Positions 27,287 to 36,616 are shown, counted from the first letter of the stretch. The stretch is DNA of 64,000 nt from ZYF759 sp046297455 (GCA_046297455.1 JBKBIT010000003.1:124001-188000); one strand, 5' to 3'. Notes: generated from the sequence alone by a model not told the origin. Numbers and translations are program-made.

Positions 27287-28501
27287 ATGATACGCAAGCT
27301 ACTTGCTACTACCGCCATGACCGCATTCGTTGCCGGCGGCGCGTTCGCACAGGTTCAGGCAGAACACGAGATCACCGTTTCGGCGGGTGACACTGTCATC
27401 ATCGAAGCCGAGCGCGAGGACGCCGAGATCAATCTGCGACTCCATTCCGGCGCGGCAGGCGCCCAGCAGCAGACCCCCGAGGGCACCCAGCACACTGGCA
27501 CGGCTGATCCCGAACAGGCGCAGCAGCAGCAGGCTGGCGCAGTGGATCGCGGCCAGTTCCAGGCTACCGACCTGCAGCAGGTCAGCGCTGACGAACTGAT
27601 CGGCACGGACGTTTATTCTGCGCAGGACGAGAATATCGGCAGCATTGGCGATGTCCTCTTGACGCAGGACGGTGCCGTTGACGCGATTGTCGTCGACGTT
27701 GGCGGCTTCCTCGGCATGGGTGCACATGAAGTTGCGCTTGGCATGGAAGACATCGACCTGATGACCGACGATCAGGGCAACCTCTATGCCTACACGCCTT
27801 ACACCCAGGAGCAGCTCGAGGGCTCGCCCCAGTATGACCAGGCGACCTGGACCGAGCAGCGCGATGACCAGCGCATGACCGGCGACATGGCTGCGCAGAT
27901 GCAGCCGGCAGAGCAGCAGGCTCAGCAGGACCAGGACCAGCAGATGGCCCAGGACCAGCAGGGCATGGCAGGTGAGCATGTCGTGGCCGATGGTGGCACC
28001 GTGTTCGTTCAGTCCGATCAGCAGAACTTCCAGCTCAGCTTCGAGATTCGCCTTGCCGGCCAGGATCAGGCCCAGGTTGGTGCTGCCGCCGACGGCCAGA
28101 TGGACGAGCAGGCCCAGGCCGAGCCGGGTGTCGACCAGGAGACCACCGCCGCGATCGACCGCGACCAGATGCAGGCTGTCGACATGCAGCAGTTGCGCGC
28201 CGATGACCTGATCGGCTCGGATGTCTATGGTGCCAATGAGGACAATATCGGTAATGTCGGCGACATTCTGCTGACCGAAGACGGTTCGTTCGATGCGATC
28301 ATCGTCGATGTTGGCGGTTTCCTCGGCATTGGCGCCCGCGAGGTCGCGCTTGGTCTGGACGAGGTTCAGTTCATGCGCGACGGGCAGGACAGCTGGCACG
28401 TCTACACGTCCTATACGCAGGAGCAGCTTGAGGCTGCGCCGGAGTATGACGAGGCGACCTATGCCGAGCAGCGCGACCAGCAGCGCATCGGCGTTCAGTA
28501 A
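27287..28501 (+). CDS. Exported protein with two PRC-barrel domains
   Basis: The product has 404 residues with a signal peptide cleaved after about residue 21 (GGAFAQ). It is an internal duplication: two copies of a short beta segment (starting near EHEITVSAGDTVII and EHVVADGGTVFVQ) each precede a PRC-barrel domain (about 100-180 and 300-380). Both barrels contain near-identical DAIVVDVGGFLGMGAHEVAL and DAIIVDVGGFLGIGAREVAL stretches, followed by YTQEQLE. The linkers are very rich in Gln, Asp and Ala. PRC barrels in this group are often envelope or stress proteins; the role here is unknown. Confidence 0.82.
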   Translation: MIRKLLATTAMTAFVAGGAFAQVQAEHEITVSAGDTVIIEAEREDAEINLRLHSGAAGAQQQTPEGTQHTGTADPEQAQQQQAGAVDRGQFQATDLQQVSADELIGTDVYSAQDENIGSIGDVLLTQDGAVDAIVVDVGGFLGMGAHEVALGMEDIDLMTDDQGNLYAYTPYTQEQLEGSPQYDQATWTEQRDDQRMTGDMAAQMQPAEQQAQQDQDQQMAQDQQGMAGEHVVADGGTVFVQSDQQNFQLSFEIRLAGQDQAQVGAAADGQMDEQAQAEPGVDQETTAAIDRDQMQAVDMQQLRADDLIGSDVYGANEDNIGNVGDILLTEDGSFDAIIVDVGGFLGIGAREVALGLDEVQFMRDGQDSWHVYTSYTQEQLEAAPEYDEATYAEQRDQQRIGVQ

Positions 28502-28541
28502 TTGAGCGCATATCTGACCTCTTCGCCGAGGTTCAGAAACG

Positions 28542-28573
28542 AACGCCCGGCATCCTCGATGCCGGGCGTTTTC
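28542..28573 (+). terminator. Rho-independent terminator after the PRC-barrel gene
   Basis: A perfect 12-bp stem, AACGCCCGGCAT and ATGCCGGGCGTT, with loop CCTCG, followed by TTTTC. It lies 40 bp past the stop and just before the end of the convergent transferase gene. Confidence 0.9.
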
Positions 28574-28584
28574 TTGTGCGCTGG

Positions 28585-30171
28585 CTACCAGCCGGCAGCA
28601 CAACCGTCCTTTCGCGGGTCCGAGCCGCCGATCAGAAAGCCGTTGTGGTCATCGATCAGAATGGCTTGCCCGCCTCCATGCGGCAGATCTGCGGCTCCAA
28701 CCACGTGGCCGCGCGATACCAGGCCCTTCCTTGTGTCGTCACTGATGCCCGTTTCGACCTTCAAAGCGCCCGTGTCGTTCCAGAACAGTCTTGGGTGGTC
28801 GATCGCCTCCTGAACGTCCATGCCATGGTCCACGATGTTGGTGAACAGCTGAGCGTGGCCCATCGGTTGATAGTCACCGCCCATGACGCCGAACGAGAGG
28901 ACGGCGCGACCGCCCTTCATCGCCATTGCGGGGATGATCGTGTGCATCGGCCGCTTGCGCGGTCCGAGCTCGTTTGGATGACCCTCGTTCAGCGTGAAGC
29001 AGCCGCCCCGGTTCTGCAGGGCAATACCGGATCTGGGCGTTACCAGCTTGGCGCCGAAACTGCCATAAACGGAGTTGATGAAAGAGACCGCCCGCCGGTC
29101 GCGATCGACGACGGTCAGGTAAACCGTATCTGATTTCGGGATTTGGGGAAGTCGTATGTCGGGGTTGCGCTTTTGCGGGTCAAATTGACCGGCGAGATCG
29201 TCGATGAACCTGTCCGACAGGAGATCTGCGGGGGTGACCCGCATCGTTGCAGCATCGGCCACCATATGGTCGCGCACGGAATAGGCGAGCCTCCCGGCCT
29301 CGATTTGCATATGCCGCCGTTCGACAGAGTCGGCATCAAGCGATCCGCAGCCAAGCCGTTCAAGCAGCCGAAGCAGGATGAGGGCGGTTATGCCCTGACC
29401 ATTCGGCGGTATCTGCAGAACGTCGTGGCCCGCATAGGATGCGGAGATCGGTTCGACCCAGTCGGCCTGGACAGATGCCAGATCCTCTTCAGAAAGAAAT
29501 CCGCCACCCGCCTGGACCGTCGCGGCCATCTCTGCAGCTATCTCGCCCAAATAGAATGCATCGGCGCCACCATTTGCTATTCGCCGCAGGGTTCCCGCGA
29601 GCGCCGGCCAATGGTGACGCTCCCCGACATGCGGCACGCGGCCGTCGACAAGACAGTGCAGACGAGACCCTTCGTCGGCTTCGAGCTCCTTGGCACATAG
29701 CTGCCAGTGCGTGCCGACACGGGCAAGGACAGGGTAGCCGTCTTCGCCATAGCGAATGGCATCGGCAAAGAGGCGGTCGAAGCCCATCGTGCCAAAGCGT
29801 GCGGCAAGAGCATCCCACGCCCTGATGGCACCCGGTGCGGTCACTGAATGCGCCCCGGTTTGCGGCATGGAATCAAAGCCGTTCGCCCGATACCAAGCTG
29901 CATTTGCGCCCGCCGGTGCGCGCCCGGAACCGTTCAACCCATGGGTGGTGCCATCCGGCTCTGCCAGGATGACAAAACAGTCCCCACCAATGCCAGTCAT
30001 ATGCGGCTCGACCACGCACAACGTGGTGGATGCCGCAATGGCGGCATCAACCGCATTGCCGCCCTCGCGCAGGACGCGGATAGCCGTCTCGGTCGCCAAA
30101 GGATGCGAGGTAGCGGCCATGCCATTCTCGGCGATGACCGGAGAACGTCCAGGCAGGTCGAAATTGCGCAT
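28585..30171 (-). CDS. ggt: Gamma-glutamyltransferase family protein
   Basis: Members hydrolyse or transfer gamma-glutamyl groups of glutathione and related amides after autocatalytic cleavage into two subunits. The product is 528 residues. It has the large-subunit block ATSHPLATETAIRVLREGGN, HMTGIGGDCF, and the processing/nucleophile threonine in SDTVYLTVVD at the start of the small subunit. GPRKRPMHTIIP and MGGDYQPMGHAQ follow. No signal peptide is seen, unlike classical periplasmic Ggt, so it may be a cytosolic YwrD-like form. The start MRNFDLPGR has GAGG 6 nt upstream; an ATG 42 bp earlier (30213) is possible. Confidence 0.85.
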   Translation of the reverse strand: MRNFDLPGRSPVIAENGMAATSHPLATETAIRVLREGGNAVDAAIAASTTLCVVEPHMTGIGGDCFVILAEPDGTTHGLNGSGRAPAGANAAWYRANGFDSMPQTGAHSVTAPGAIRAWDALAARFGTMGFDRLFADAIRYGEDGYPVLARVGTHWQLCAKELEADEGSRLHCLVDGRVPHVGERHHWPALAGTLRRIANGGADAFYLGEIAAEMAATVQAGGGFLSEEDLASVQADWVEPISASYAGHDVLQIPPNGQGITALILLRLLERLGCGSLDADSVERRHMQIEAGRLAYSVRDHMVADAATMRVTPADLLSDRFIDDLAGQFDPQKRNPDIRLPQIPKSDTVYLTVVDRDRRAVSFINSVYGSFGAKLVTPRSGIALQNRGGCFTLNEGHPNELGPRKRPMHTIIPAMAMKGGRAVLSFGVMGGDYQPMGHAQLFTNIVDHGMDVQEAIDHPRLFWNDTGALKVETGISDDTRKGLVSRGHVVGAADLPHGGGQAILIDDHNGFLIGGSDPRKDGCAAGW

Positions 30172-30253
30172 GCGGGGCCTCAAAGATGGTTTGACTGTCA
30201 GACGGTCATCCATATCGGCTTGCTGCGACCTGAACCAGAGCCGGCCCTGCAAA

Positions 30254-30285
30254 AGCAAAAAGGACCGGCCAATGGCCGGTCCTTT
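30254..30285 (-). terminator. Rho-independent terminator after rpmF
   Basis: A perfect 12-bp stem, AAAGGACCGGCC (30259-30270) and GGCCGGTCCTTT (30274-30285), with a 3-nt loop. It is followed in the rpmF direction by further Ts. Confidence 0.88.
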
Positions 30286-30313
30286 CCGTATCATTTGCAA
30301 CGAGAGGGAAGCT

Positions 30314-30496
30314 TCAGCTTTCCTTCGGCTCCAGCACCTGGCGACCGCGATACATGCCGGTCTTGAGGTCAACGTGATGAGGGCGGCGCATTTCGCCGGA
30401 ATTCTTGTCCTCGACATAGGTCGGCGCCTTCAGCGCGTCGGCGGAACGGCGCATGCCGCGCTTGGACGGTGAGGTCTTTCTTTTGGGTACGGCCAT
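30314..30496 (-). CDS. rpmF: 50S ribosomal protein L32
   Basis: The 60-residue basic protein begins MAVPKRKTSPSKRGMRRS, the hallmark of L32, and belongs to the alphaproteobacterial form without the zinc-binding cysteines. It lies downstream of mtgA on the same strand with a 133-bp gap and ends in a strong terminator. Confidence 0.95.
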   Translation of the reverse strand: MAVPKRKTSPSKRGMRRSADALKAPTYVEDKNSGEMRRPHHVDLKTGMYRGRQVLEPKES

Positions 30497-30629
30497 CTTT
30501 CAGCTCCAATGGTCAAATGCCACCGCCGCCCCTGTTTCGAAGGGCCACGCGGAACGGCCAGAATTCATGAAATTCGGCGTGGCTATACACGCCTCGAGGC
30601 CGTTTGGCCAGAGGCTGCACGCCGATATT

Positions 30630-31475
30630 TCACTGCAGACAGCGAACATAGGCGCCAGCCCCACGCGCGCGCCTTTCGATCGTGTTGGCAACGCGGTTCA
30701 GGTTCGCCGTCGGGTTGGCCGGGTTGCGCGCCGCGGGATTCGGCAGCGTCACCGCCATCAGGGCGGCTTGTCTGGGGGTCAACTGTCTGGCGGAAACGCC
30801 AAAATGGTGGCGTGCGCCGGCTTCCGCGCCATAAACGCCGGGAGCCCATTCGGCGATGTTGAGATAGATCTCCATGATGCGCTTCTTCGACAAAACAGCA
30901 TCGAAATAGACCGCCAGCGGCAGTTCGATCGCTTTGCGGACATATGAGCGGCCGTGCCAGAGGTAAAGGTTCTTGACCGTCTGCATGGTGATGGTCGAGC
31001 CACCGCGGGTGGCCTGGCCCGCCAGAGCCTCCTCGACAAGCGCGCGGAACTCTCCAACATCGATTCCACGATGGAAACAGAATTGCCCGTCTTCCGACAT
31101 CGTCACGGCGTTGACGATGTTCGGACCCATCTCGTCGAGCGGTACCCATTGCCGGTCAAATCCCCTCAGGGTCAGCGTATCCACCATCATCAGGGTCGAT
31201 ACCGGCCTGACGCCGGGGACAGCGTAGAGAAGCGTCAGCGCCAGAGGCAACATGCCGATGGCAACCAGCGTAATGAAGCCACGCAGCAGCCATCGCCGCA
31301 GCCGACGTCGCGGTGCGCGCCTCTTCTTCTGTCGCGGTTCGACCACGATCTCCGGTTCCTCGACCACCTTTACCCCGGACCGGTTGCTCCCTCTGACCGC
31401 ATACAGGGAAACGGCGAGGCGACGCAACGCACGATCCGCGCAAGCAGGCTTGACCGCGATGACGTTTGCCGCCAT
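30630..31475 (-). CDS. mtgA: Monofunctional peptidoglycan transglycosylase
   Basis: This GT51 enzyme polymerises lipid II into glycan strands at the periplasmic face. One membrane helix (about residues 62-84) follows a strongly basic cytosolic stretch. The catalytic domain shows the motif SEDGQFCFHRGID with the catalytic Glu, then RGGSTITMQTVKNLYL, and KKRIMEIYLNIAEW. The 281 residues are longer than usual at the N-terminus, so an internal GTG near KVVEEPE is a possible real start. With the ATG shown, only 9 bp separate it from the divergent ispA start. Confidence 0.88.
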   Translation of the reverse strand: MAANVIAVKPACADRALRRLAVSLYAVRGSNRSGVKVVEEPEIVVEPRQKKRRAPRRRLRRWLLRGFITLVAIGMLPLALTLLYAVPGVRPVSTLMMVDTLTLRGFDRQWVPLDEMGPNIVNAVTMSEDGQFCFHRGIDVGEFRALVEEALAGQATRGGSTITMQTVKNLYLWHGRSYVRKAIELPLAVYFDAVLSKKRIMEIYLNIAEWAPGVYGAEAGARHHFGVSARQLTPRQAALMAVTLPNPAARNPANPTANLNRVANTIERRARGAGAYVRCLQ

Positions 31476-31484
31476 CGCTGCCCC

Positions 31485-32402
31485 ATGAACGCATTGACTG
31501 AGAACGATTTCGAGGCGGTTCTGGCGCTGCGGGCCCGCCAGGTGGAAAAGGCGCTAGAGACGATCCTTGACCAGCGCCCGCGCGACGGAGAGATCGCGCG
31601 GCCAGAACGGCTGCTGGCCGCGATGCGGCACGGAGTGCTCAATGGCGGGAAGCGGCTACGGCCGTTTCTGGTCATGGAGTCTGCTGCCCTTTTCGATGCC
31701 GATCTGGCCGCGGCAACGCAGGTCGCGGCCGCCGTGGAGTGCGTGCACTGCTATTCGCTGATCCATGACGACCTGCCCGCGATGGACGATGACGATCTTC
31801 GTCGTGGCAAACCCACCGTTCATCGAGCTTTCGACGAGGCGACCGCAATCCTCGCGGGTGACAGTCTCCTCACGCTAGCCTTCGATATCCTGGCGGGCGG
31901 AGAGGACGTATTGCCGCCTGCAATCCGCTCGGATCTGGTCCTAGCCCTGGCGCGAGCCGCAGGTGCTGGCGGCATGGCCGGCGGTCAGGCTCTGGACCTC
32001 CAGGCTGAAACGACCGAGCCGGACGAGGCTGGGATCATCATGCTCCAGGCGATGAAGACCGGTGCGCTGATTAGATTCTCGTGTGAGGCCGGGGCCATTG
32101 TTGGTCGTGCGGCCCCTGACCGGCGAGCGGCGCTACGCGAGTACGGAAACGCCATTGGACTTGCCTTCCAACTGGCTGACGACCTTCTCGATCTGGCTGG
32201 AGACAGCGCCGCCCTTGGTAAGGCGACCGGCAAGGATGCGGCGGCAGGCAAAGCCACGCTGGCCGCGCTTCACGGCGAAGACTGGGCGCGCAGGCAGCTG
32301 GGAGGTCTCGTCGACCAGGCCGAGGCCTCGCTGGCCGTTTTCGGATCTCGCGCTGCAACCTTGCGAGCCGCTGCCCGCTTCGTGGCCGAACGCCGCCACT
32401 GA
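31485..32402 (+). CDS. ispA: Farnesyl diphosphate synthase
   Basis: The enzyme adds isopentenyl diphosphate to C5 and C10 allylic diphosphates to make C15 farnesyl diphosphate for quinones and undecaprenyl carriers. The 305 residues have GGKRLRPFLV, the first aspartate-rich motif in IHDDLPAMDDDDLRRG, the GDSLL segment, and the second, LADDLLDLAGD. The frame is open upstream through mtgA, but homologs start at MNALTENDFE. It pairs functionally with ispG at 35-36 kb (isoprenoid supply). Confidence 0.93.
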   Translation: MNALTENDFEAVLALRARQVEKALETILDQRPRDGEIARPERLLAAMRHGVLNGGKRLRPFLVMESAALFDADLAAATQVAAAVECVHCYSLIHDDLPAMDDDDLRRGKPTVHRAFDEATAILAGDSLLTLAFDILAGGEDVLPPAIRSDLVLALARAAGAGGMAGGQALDLQAETTEPDEAGIIMLQAMKTGALIRFSCEAGAIVGRAAPDRRAALREYGNAIGLAFQLADDLLDLAGDSAALGKATGKDAAAGKATLAALHGEDWARRQLGGLVDQAEASLAVFGSRAATLRAAARFVAERRH

Positions 32403-32412
32403 CCCACAGCGA

Positions 32413-32427
32413 TTAGCGATCCGTTAA
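32413..32427. promoter_or_regulatory. CtrA-like site, one mismatch
   Basis: TTAG-N7-TTAA, 117 bp upstream of the hybrid kinase gene, with one mismatch to the CtrA consensus. Confidence 0.4.
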
Positions 32428-32473
32428 GCATAACAGACCTCAGCAACCCCCTCGGGCAAAGTCTCCGACAGGA

Positions 32474-32488
32474 TTAAGCTCAACTTAA
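32474..32488. promoter_or_regulatory. CtrA-type box TTAA-N7-TTAA
   Basis: A perfect TTAA-GCTCAAC-TTAA, 56 bp upstream of the hybrid kinase start, in the position of a promoter. CtrA is the alphaproteobacterial cell-cycle regulator. Confidence 0.6.
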
Positions 32489-32543
32489 TTCCGGTTGTTC
32501 AACCCTAGATGGCCATGCGTCGCAATCCGGGGGAAGTTCGACG

Positions 32544-35090
32544 ATGACGGTTGCCGTGACCCGCGCCTATATGCGCAGCCGCCTGTTTGTCATGCTGGCG
32601 GGCTTTCTGCTCGCCATTACCGGTGGCGTGGTCGCGATGCATTATCTGGCCGAGCAGGCCAAGACGCGCGTGAAGTTCAGCGCTGTCATCAGTCATATGA
32701 GCGATGCCACCAGCGACGTCATCCATCACGCTTTGCGGCTCGACAACACCCGTATCCTCACCCAGGGCAATAGCATCGAATGGCAGGAGCGCGTGCGTGG
32801 TGAAGATGGACGCATGCAGATGGGGCCGACGCGACGCGCACTGGACCACGCCACGACGGATCGCGTCGAAAGGATCCGTGATGACCTGCGTGCCGCGATT
32901 GTTCATCTGGAAGGCATCTACTACGCCGTTCAGCGGGCTGCAGGCGAGGAAGTGGGCCACAATCAGAGCCGGCTCAGCGCCGGCTGGTCCGATGGAGAGA
33001 CGCTGAGCGCCACCGGACGTTCCGATCACATCATTGATGCAGTAGCAGGGCTTGAACTGCCGGAGTCCGTTCACAGCATTTGGGCCGGCAGCAATGGGAG
33101 TCGAGCGCTTCGCCGCGACATCTATGAGGTCTTGTCCTATGCGGTCTGGCTGGCCTCGACGCGCGATTTTTCCTCGACCTATTCCCAGCAGATCTTCCAG
33201 CAACTTCAGAACCTCGCCAGCGACAGGGTTCGTCCGCATCTCGCCGCGACCACGGAACGGCTTGGCGCAGAAATGATCAAGGACTACTCCGCCCTTCAGT
33301 ACTCGCTGATTGTTGTTGCGGCTCTCATGGTGCTGGCCGGCGCGTTCGTGGCGCTCAGGGTCTTCGAGCCAATGATGCGCGACATCGAGACCGCGCAGGA
33401 GGTTCTGCAAAGCGCAAACGATTCGATTCAGGCCGAAAAGGTCAAGGCCGAACTGGCCGATCGTGCGAAGTCGGAGTTTCTCGCCAATATGAGCCATGAG
33501 ATTCGCACGCCGATGAATGGCGTCTTGGGGATGGCCGAGCTCTTGAGCAAGACGGAACTGGACAACCGGCAGAGAACGTTTGCTGATGTGATCCTCAAAT
33601 CCGGCAATGCGCTTCTGACGATCATCAACGACATCCTCGATTTCTCCAAGATCGACGCCGGCCAACTCACGCTCGATCCGGCACCGTTCCGGCTGGCTGA
33701 ATCCATCGAGGATGTCGCCACGCTGTTTGCAACGCGCATCGCTGAAAAGGATCTGGAACTGATCGTGCGCGTCGACCCAACCCTGCCGGAATGGCTGGTG
33801 GGAGATGTCGCGCGCTTGCGCCAGATTGTTACCAATCTGATCGGCAACGCGGTGAAGTTCACCGAAACCGGCCATATCCTCGTGGATGTGTCTGGCAATG
33901 TCGAAGAGGGGACCGCCCATATCCGGATCAGTGTCGAAGACACCGGCATTGGCATTCCCGAGGACAAGACGAAACACATCTTCGAAAAGTTCAGTCAGGT
34001 CGATGCCAGCTCGACGCGTCGCCACGAGGGAACCGGGCTCGGTCTCGCCATCGCCTCGCGGCTGGTGGAAATGATGGGCGGGAAGATTGGCCTCACAAGC
34101 CAGGTTGGCAAGGGATCTACCTTTACGGTCGAACTGCCTATGCCGATCCACGCCGAAGGTGAGCCGGCAACCCCGGTGCCGGTCGACGTGTTCGGGTCTC
34201 GTGTCCTGGTGATTGACGACAACGAGGTCAACCGATCGATCCTGCTCGAGCAATTGCGCAGCTGGAACTTCGACTGCGCCGCAGCAGAAAGCGGCGAGAT
34301 CGGGTTGGCCTTCCTCGACCGCGTGGTCGAAATCGGTGCCTGCGTCGATGCCATCATTCTCGACTATCAGATGCCTGGCATGAACGGCGCCGAAGTGGCG
34401 CTCAGAATTGCCCAGAACCCCGCTACATCGCACATCCCCGTGCTGCTGCTCACATCCGTCGATCATGTTGCCGGCGGTCGTCTCGAACTGAATTCCGGAA
34501 TTTCGGCCCATCTCAGCAAGCCGGCTCGCTCTCAGGTGCTTTTGCGAACGCTTGTCGAGCTCATGCAGACGGCCCGCGCACGGCGAACCGGTACATGGAA
34601 ACGGCCGGCCGCCCCACGGCACGAGGCAGCGCCTGCGCCTGTAGCCGAAGTCCACAAGCTGCCGGTTGCCGCGCGCAAGCCGGTTCCCGAACATGCTGGC
34701 TTCGATGTGCTGGTGGCGGAAGACAATGAGGTCAACCAGCTCGTCTTTTCGCAGATACTGGACGGACTCCGCCTCAAGCATCGCCTTGCCGACAATGGCC
34801 GCACCGCCGTCGAGATGTTCCGGACCCTCAACCCCAGGATCGTGCTGATGGACGTGTCGATGCCGGAGATGTCAGGCCTGGATGCCACGCGGGCCATCCG
34901 TGAGCTCGAGGCGGGGACTGGCCGCCACACGCCGATCATCGGCGTTACCGCGCACGCGTTGAAAGGCGACCGCGAGCAGTGCCTGGCGGCAGGGATGGAC
35001 GATTACATGTCGAAGCCCATTGCCCCCAACAAGCTGGCGCAGAAGCTGGAGGAATGGCTGGCGGAAGAGGCCAGGGCGATGAGGGCGTGA
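32544..35090 (+). CDS. Hybrid sensor histidine kinase with two receiver domains
   Basis: This 848-residue inner-membrane kinase has helices at about 12-32 and 253-272 that bracket a ~220-residue periplasmic, mostly helical sensor. A short coiled coil leads to the HisKA domain with H318 in MSHEIRTPMNG. Next come the HATPase (NLIGNAVKFTE, DTGIGIPED, GTGLGLAI) and two receivers, phospho-accepting D607 (ILDYQMPG) and D770 (LMDVSMPE). There is no HPt domain, so a separate phosphotransfer protein is expected. Two CtrA-like boxes precede it, suggesting cell-cycle-linked expression. It converges with ispG. The signal is unknown. Confidence 0.9.
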   Translation: MTVAVTRAYMRSRLFVMLAGFLLAITGGVVAMHYLAEQAKTRVKFSAVISHMSDATSDVIHHALRLDNTRILTQGNSIEWQERVRGEDGRMQMGPTRRALDHATTDRVERIRDDLRAAIVHLEGIYYAVQRAAGEEVGHNQSRLSAGWSDGETLSATGRSDHIIDAVAGLELPESVHSIWAGSNGSRALRRDIYEVLSYAVWLASTRDFSSTYSQQIFQQLQNLASDRVRPHLAATTERLGAEMIKDYSALQYSLIVVAALMVLAGAFVALRVFEPMMRDIETAQEVLQSANDSIQAEKVKAELADRAKSEFLANMSHEIRTPMNGVLGMAELLSKTELDNRQRTFADVILKSGNALLTIINDILDFSKIDAGQLTLDPAPFRLAESIEDVATLFATRIAEKDLELIVRVDPTLPEWLVGDVARLRQIVTNLIGNAVKFTETGHILVDVSGNVEEGTAHIRISVEDTGIGIPEDKTKHIFEKFSQVDASSTRRHEGTGLGLAIASRLVEMMGGKIGLTSQVGKGSTFTVELPMPIHAEGEPATPVPVDVFGSRVLVIDDNEVNRSILLEQLRSWNFDCAAAESGEIGLAFLDRVVEIGACVDAIILDYQMPGMNGAEVALRIAQNPATSHIPVLLLTSVDHVAGGRLELNSGISAHLSKPARSQVLLRTLVELMQTARARRTGTWKRPAAPRHEAAPAPVAEVHKLPVAARKPVPEHAGFDVLVAEDNEVNQLVFSQILDGLRLKHRLADNGRTAVEMFRTLNPRIVLMDVSMPEMSGLDATRAIRELEAGTGRHTPIIGVTAHALKGDREQCLAAGMDDYMSKPIAPNKLAQKLEEWLAEEARAMRA

Positions 35091-35106
35091 TGTCTGCCCG
35101 CCGACT

Positions 35107-36357
35107 TCATTCGGCCGCGCGGCGGCCGTCCCCGAAACGTGTCTCGATGTAGTCGGCAACCATCTTCTGGAAATCTTCGGCGATTGCCGGTCCGCGCAGC
35201 GTTGCGACCTTCTGGCCGTCAACGAAAACCGGGGCGGCTGGTGTCTCGCCGGTGCCCGGCAAGGAGATGCCGATATGGGCGTGCTTGCTCTCGCCCGGGC
35301 CGTTGACGATGCAACCCATCACCGCGACCTGAAGGCTTTCGACGCCGGGGTACTTTTCGCGCCAGACCGGCATGTTGCGGCGCAGGTCGCCTTCGATTTT
35401 CTGCGCCAGTTCCTGGAACACGGTCGAGGTGGTCCGACCACAGCCCGGGCAGGCTGCCACCACCGGCACGAACTGCCGGAACCCCATGGTCTGCAAGAGC
35501 TCCTGCGCCACCTGCACCTCGCGGGTCCGATCGCCATTGGGTTCGGGTGTCAGCGAGATCCGGATCGTGTCGCCGATGCCCTGCTGCAGAAGAATGCCCA
35601 TGGCGGCGGACGAGGCGACGATGCCCTTCGATCCCATGCCGGCTTCGGTCAGCCCGAGATGCAGCGAATGATCGGATCGTTTTGCGAGTTCGGTATAGAC
35701 GGCGATGAGGTCCTGGACCTGGCTGACCTTGGCCGACAGGATGATCTTCTCGCGGGCCAGACCGATCTCTTCTGCGAGTTGTGCTGAGAGAAGCGCAGAC
35801 TGCACGATCGCCTCGCGGGTGACCTCCTGCGCCGTCATGGGAAAACCCTTGGCCTGGTTCTCGTCCATCAGCCGCGTCAGCAATTCCTGGTCCAGCGATC
35901 CCCAATTCACGCCGATGCGTACCGGTTTGTCATGGCGGATCGCCATTTCGACGATCTCGGTAAACTGCCGGTCACGCTTCTCACGGAAGCCGACATTGCC
36001 CGGGTTGATGCGGTACTTCGCCAGCGCCTCGGCGCATGCCGGATGGTCGGCGAGCAGCTTGTGGCCGATATAGTGGAAGTCGCCGACCAGCGGCACGAAG
36101 TGGCCGAGCCGTTCGAGCCGCTCTCGGATCCGTGGCACGGCGGCCGCCGATTCATCGCGATCAACGGTAATGCGCACGATTTCAGAGCCGGACCGATGGA
36201 GCGCGGCGACCTGTGCCACCGTGGCGTCGATATCGGCCGTGTCGGTATTGGTCATTGACTGGACGACCACAGGGGCCACACCGCCCACTTGTACACCACC
36301 GACATCGACGCCGACGGATTGGCGGCGTGGGAAGGGCGAAGAGAAATAGCCGGCCAT
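35107..36357 (-). CDS. ispG: 4-hydroxy-3-methylbut-2-enyl diphosphate synthase
   Basis: This iron-sulfur enzyme converts methylerythritol cyclodiphosphate to HMBPP in the MEP isoprenoid pathway. The 416 residues contain VQSMTNTDTADIDATV, RINPGNVGF, RIGVNWGSLD and the 4Fe-4S ligands in ACPGCGR and MGCIVNGPGE. The ATG at 36357 follows GGGAG at 8 nt. A TTG start 15 bp upstream would overlap that ribosome-binding site and is rejected. Confidence 0.95.
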   Translation of the reverse strand: MAGYFSSPFPRRQSVGVDVGGVQVGGVAPVVVQSMTNTDTADIDATVAQVAALHRSGSEIVRITVDRDESAAAVPRIRERLERLGHFVPLVGDFHYIGHKLLADHPACAEALAKYRINPGNVGFREKRDRQFTEIVEMAIRHDKPVRIGVNWGSLDQELLTRLMDENQAKGFPMTAQEVTREAIVQSALLSAQLAEEIGLAREKIILSAKVSQVQDLIAVYTELAKRSDHSLHLGLTEAGMGSKGIVASSAAMGILLQQGIGDTIRISLTPEPNGDRTREVQVAQELLQTMGFRQFVPVVAACPGCGRTTSTVFQELAQKIEGDLRRNMPVWREKYPGVESLQVAVMGCIVNGPGESKHAHIGISLPGTGETPAAPVFVDGQKVATLRGPAIAEDFQKMVADYIETRFGDGRRAAE

Positions 36358-36462
36358 CGCGGCAGCTCCCAAATCCGGATTTGTAGCCGATCAGGTGGAG
36401 AAGCCGTGGCTGCATGTCAAGCGGTGCTCGCTGCTTGGTCGTTCTGCCTGACTTCTGTGCAC

Positions 36463-36483
36463 GCCGGAAAGGCGTGTTCCGGC
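36463..36483. promoter_or_regulatory. IclR-type palindrome
   Basis: GCCGGAA-N7-TTCCGGC is a perfect 7-bp dyad with the GGAA...TTCC core common in IclR-family operators. It lies about 135 bp upstream of the IclR gene, in a 259-bp stretch with no gene between ispG and iclR. Confidence 0.4.
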
Positions 36484-36616
36484 CAGCATCCGTTCGGTGC
36501 GGGCCGGGCCTTCCGCAGCGGAGCGTGGGGTGGTATCGCAGGCGTCTGGATGGGCGATTCCTTCCCACCGAGATTTGTGGTGGAGCGCAGGAACTAGACA
36601 GCGAAAGTGGGGCACC

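Noticed and set aside
32505..34781. A 758-codon minus-strand frame opposite the hybrid kinase
   Set aside because: Same reason: the plus strand encodes a complete kinase with ordered motifs, and no ribosome-binding site supports the antisense frame.
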